Positions 14,973 through 15,077 of a stretch of DNA of 15,077 nucleotides are shown here, piece by piece. A program made the position numbers and the translations under genes. Below the pieces are notes generated by a model. The model was not told the origin of the DNA. It searched no databases and saw nothing but the letters and a program-made list of their open reading frames with translations. Numbering within the stretch: the first letter of the stretch is position 1; each line of letters begins with the position of its first letter. The DNA is taken from NCBI GenBank assembly GCA_030151885.1, contig JASLCG010000151.1:1-15077 (forward strand), read 5' to 3'. Origin of the DNA: Bacteroides sp. (lineage in GTDB: Bacteria > Bacteroidota > Bacteroidia > Bacteroidales > Bacteroidaceae).

Positions 14973-15077
14973 TGCACTAAGTGCATTTTTCACCCCCTAA
15001 TAAGAAAGGCTCTTCTATTTTAGAAGAGCCTTTCTTATTAGGGGGTGGAAAATGCACTTAGTGCATCATTTACTTCT
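14961..15077. repeat. 117-bp near-perfect palindrome running to the window edge
   Basis: Arms of 57 bases (14961-15017 and 15021-15077) pair around the loop TTT. Fifty-six pairs are Watson-Crick and one is T-G (14990 with 15048), a wobble in RNA. The left arm begins inside the last codons of the exported repeat protein and includes its TGA stop (14970-14972). Each arm also contains the 13-bp palindrome TGCACTAAGTGCA or its complement (14973-14985 and 15053-15065). The right arm ends exactly at the window edge, so the true extent is unknown. It could be a real inverted repeat, the junction of two tail-to-tail gene copies, or a fold-back artefact at a contig end. Confidence 0.95.
14998..15040. 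terminator. Terminator core at the centre of the palindrome
   Basis: The inner stem AAGAAAGGCTCTTC (15002-15015) pairs with GAAGAGCCTTTCTT (15023-15036), extended by TAAT and ATTA outside. This looks like an ordinary bidirectional terminator for the acyl-CoA synthetase operon, 25 bases past the stop. The unusual part is that complementarity goes on for another 37 bases on each side. Confidence 0.75.

Overview
The window is AT-rich (about one third GC by eye) and most likely comes from the Bacteroidetes, probably the order Bacteroidales. Three lines of evidence support this. A near-perfect Bacteroidetes-type promoter (TTTG, 19 bp, TATCTTTG) sits at 11996-12026, with two weaker ones elsewhere. 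The gene content (fused DoxD/DoxA-like protein, two-gene AddAB-type nuclease, non-zinc MsrAB) suits that group. Ribosome binding sites lack a clear Shine-Dalgarno sequence. The genus cannot be fixed from the sequence. All long reading frames are intact, and I see no transposase, phage gene or CRISPR array.

Layout. Positions 1-67 hold the 3' part of a tRNA-Asp and its terminator. A secreted methionine sulfoxide reductase MsrAB follows on the + strand. Convergent to it on the - strand are a membrane protein of the thiosulfate:quinone oxidoreductase DoxD/DoxA type and, upstream of that, a small secreted protein with its own promoter. Next come an EamA-type drug/metabolite transporter (+), a 443-bp gene-free stretch with a three-unit 22-bp repeat, and an unrecognised 257-residue protein. 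A two-gene operon then encodes an AddA-like helicase-nuclease and an AddB-like iron-sulfur nuclease, closed by a strong symmetric terminator. The last operon, from a clear promoter, encodes an AMP-forming acyl-CoA synthetase and an exported repeat protein.

How the genes work together. Most of the window is housekeeping: AddA and AddB would form one complex that processes double-strand DNA ends for recombination, MsrAB repairs oxidised methionine outside the cytoplasm, and the acyl-CoA synthetase activates fatty acids. The less ordinary parts are the DoxD/DoxA-like protein with its small secreted neighbour, the repeat protein made of about 13 glycine-led units of 14-16 residues, the 22-bp repeat array, and the 117-bp near-perfect palindrome that ends the window. 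The truncated tRNA at one edge and the palindrome at the other suggest that the window may be a whole assembly contig broken at repeats. I find no clearly new multi-gene system; the best leads are the palindrome, the 22-bp repeats and the unassigned exported or unknown proteins.
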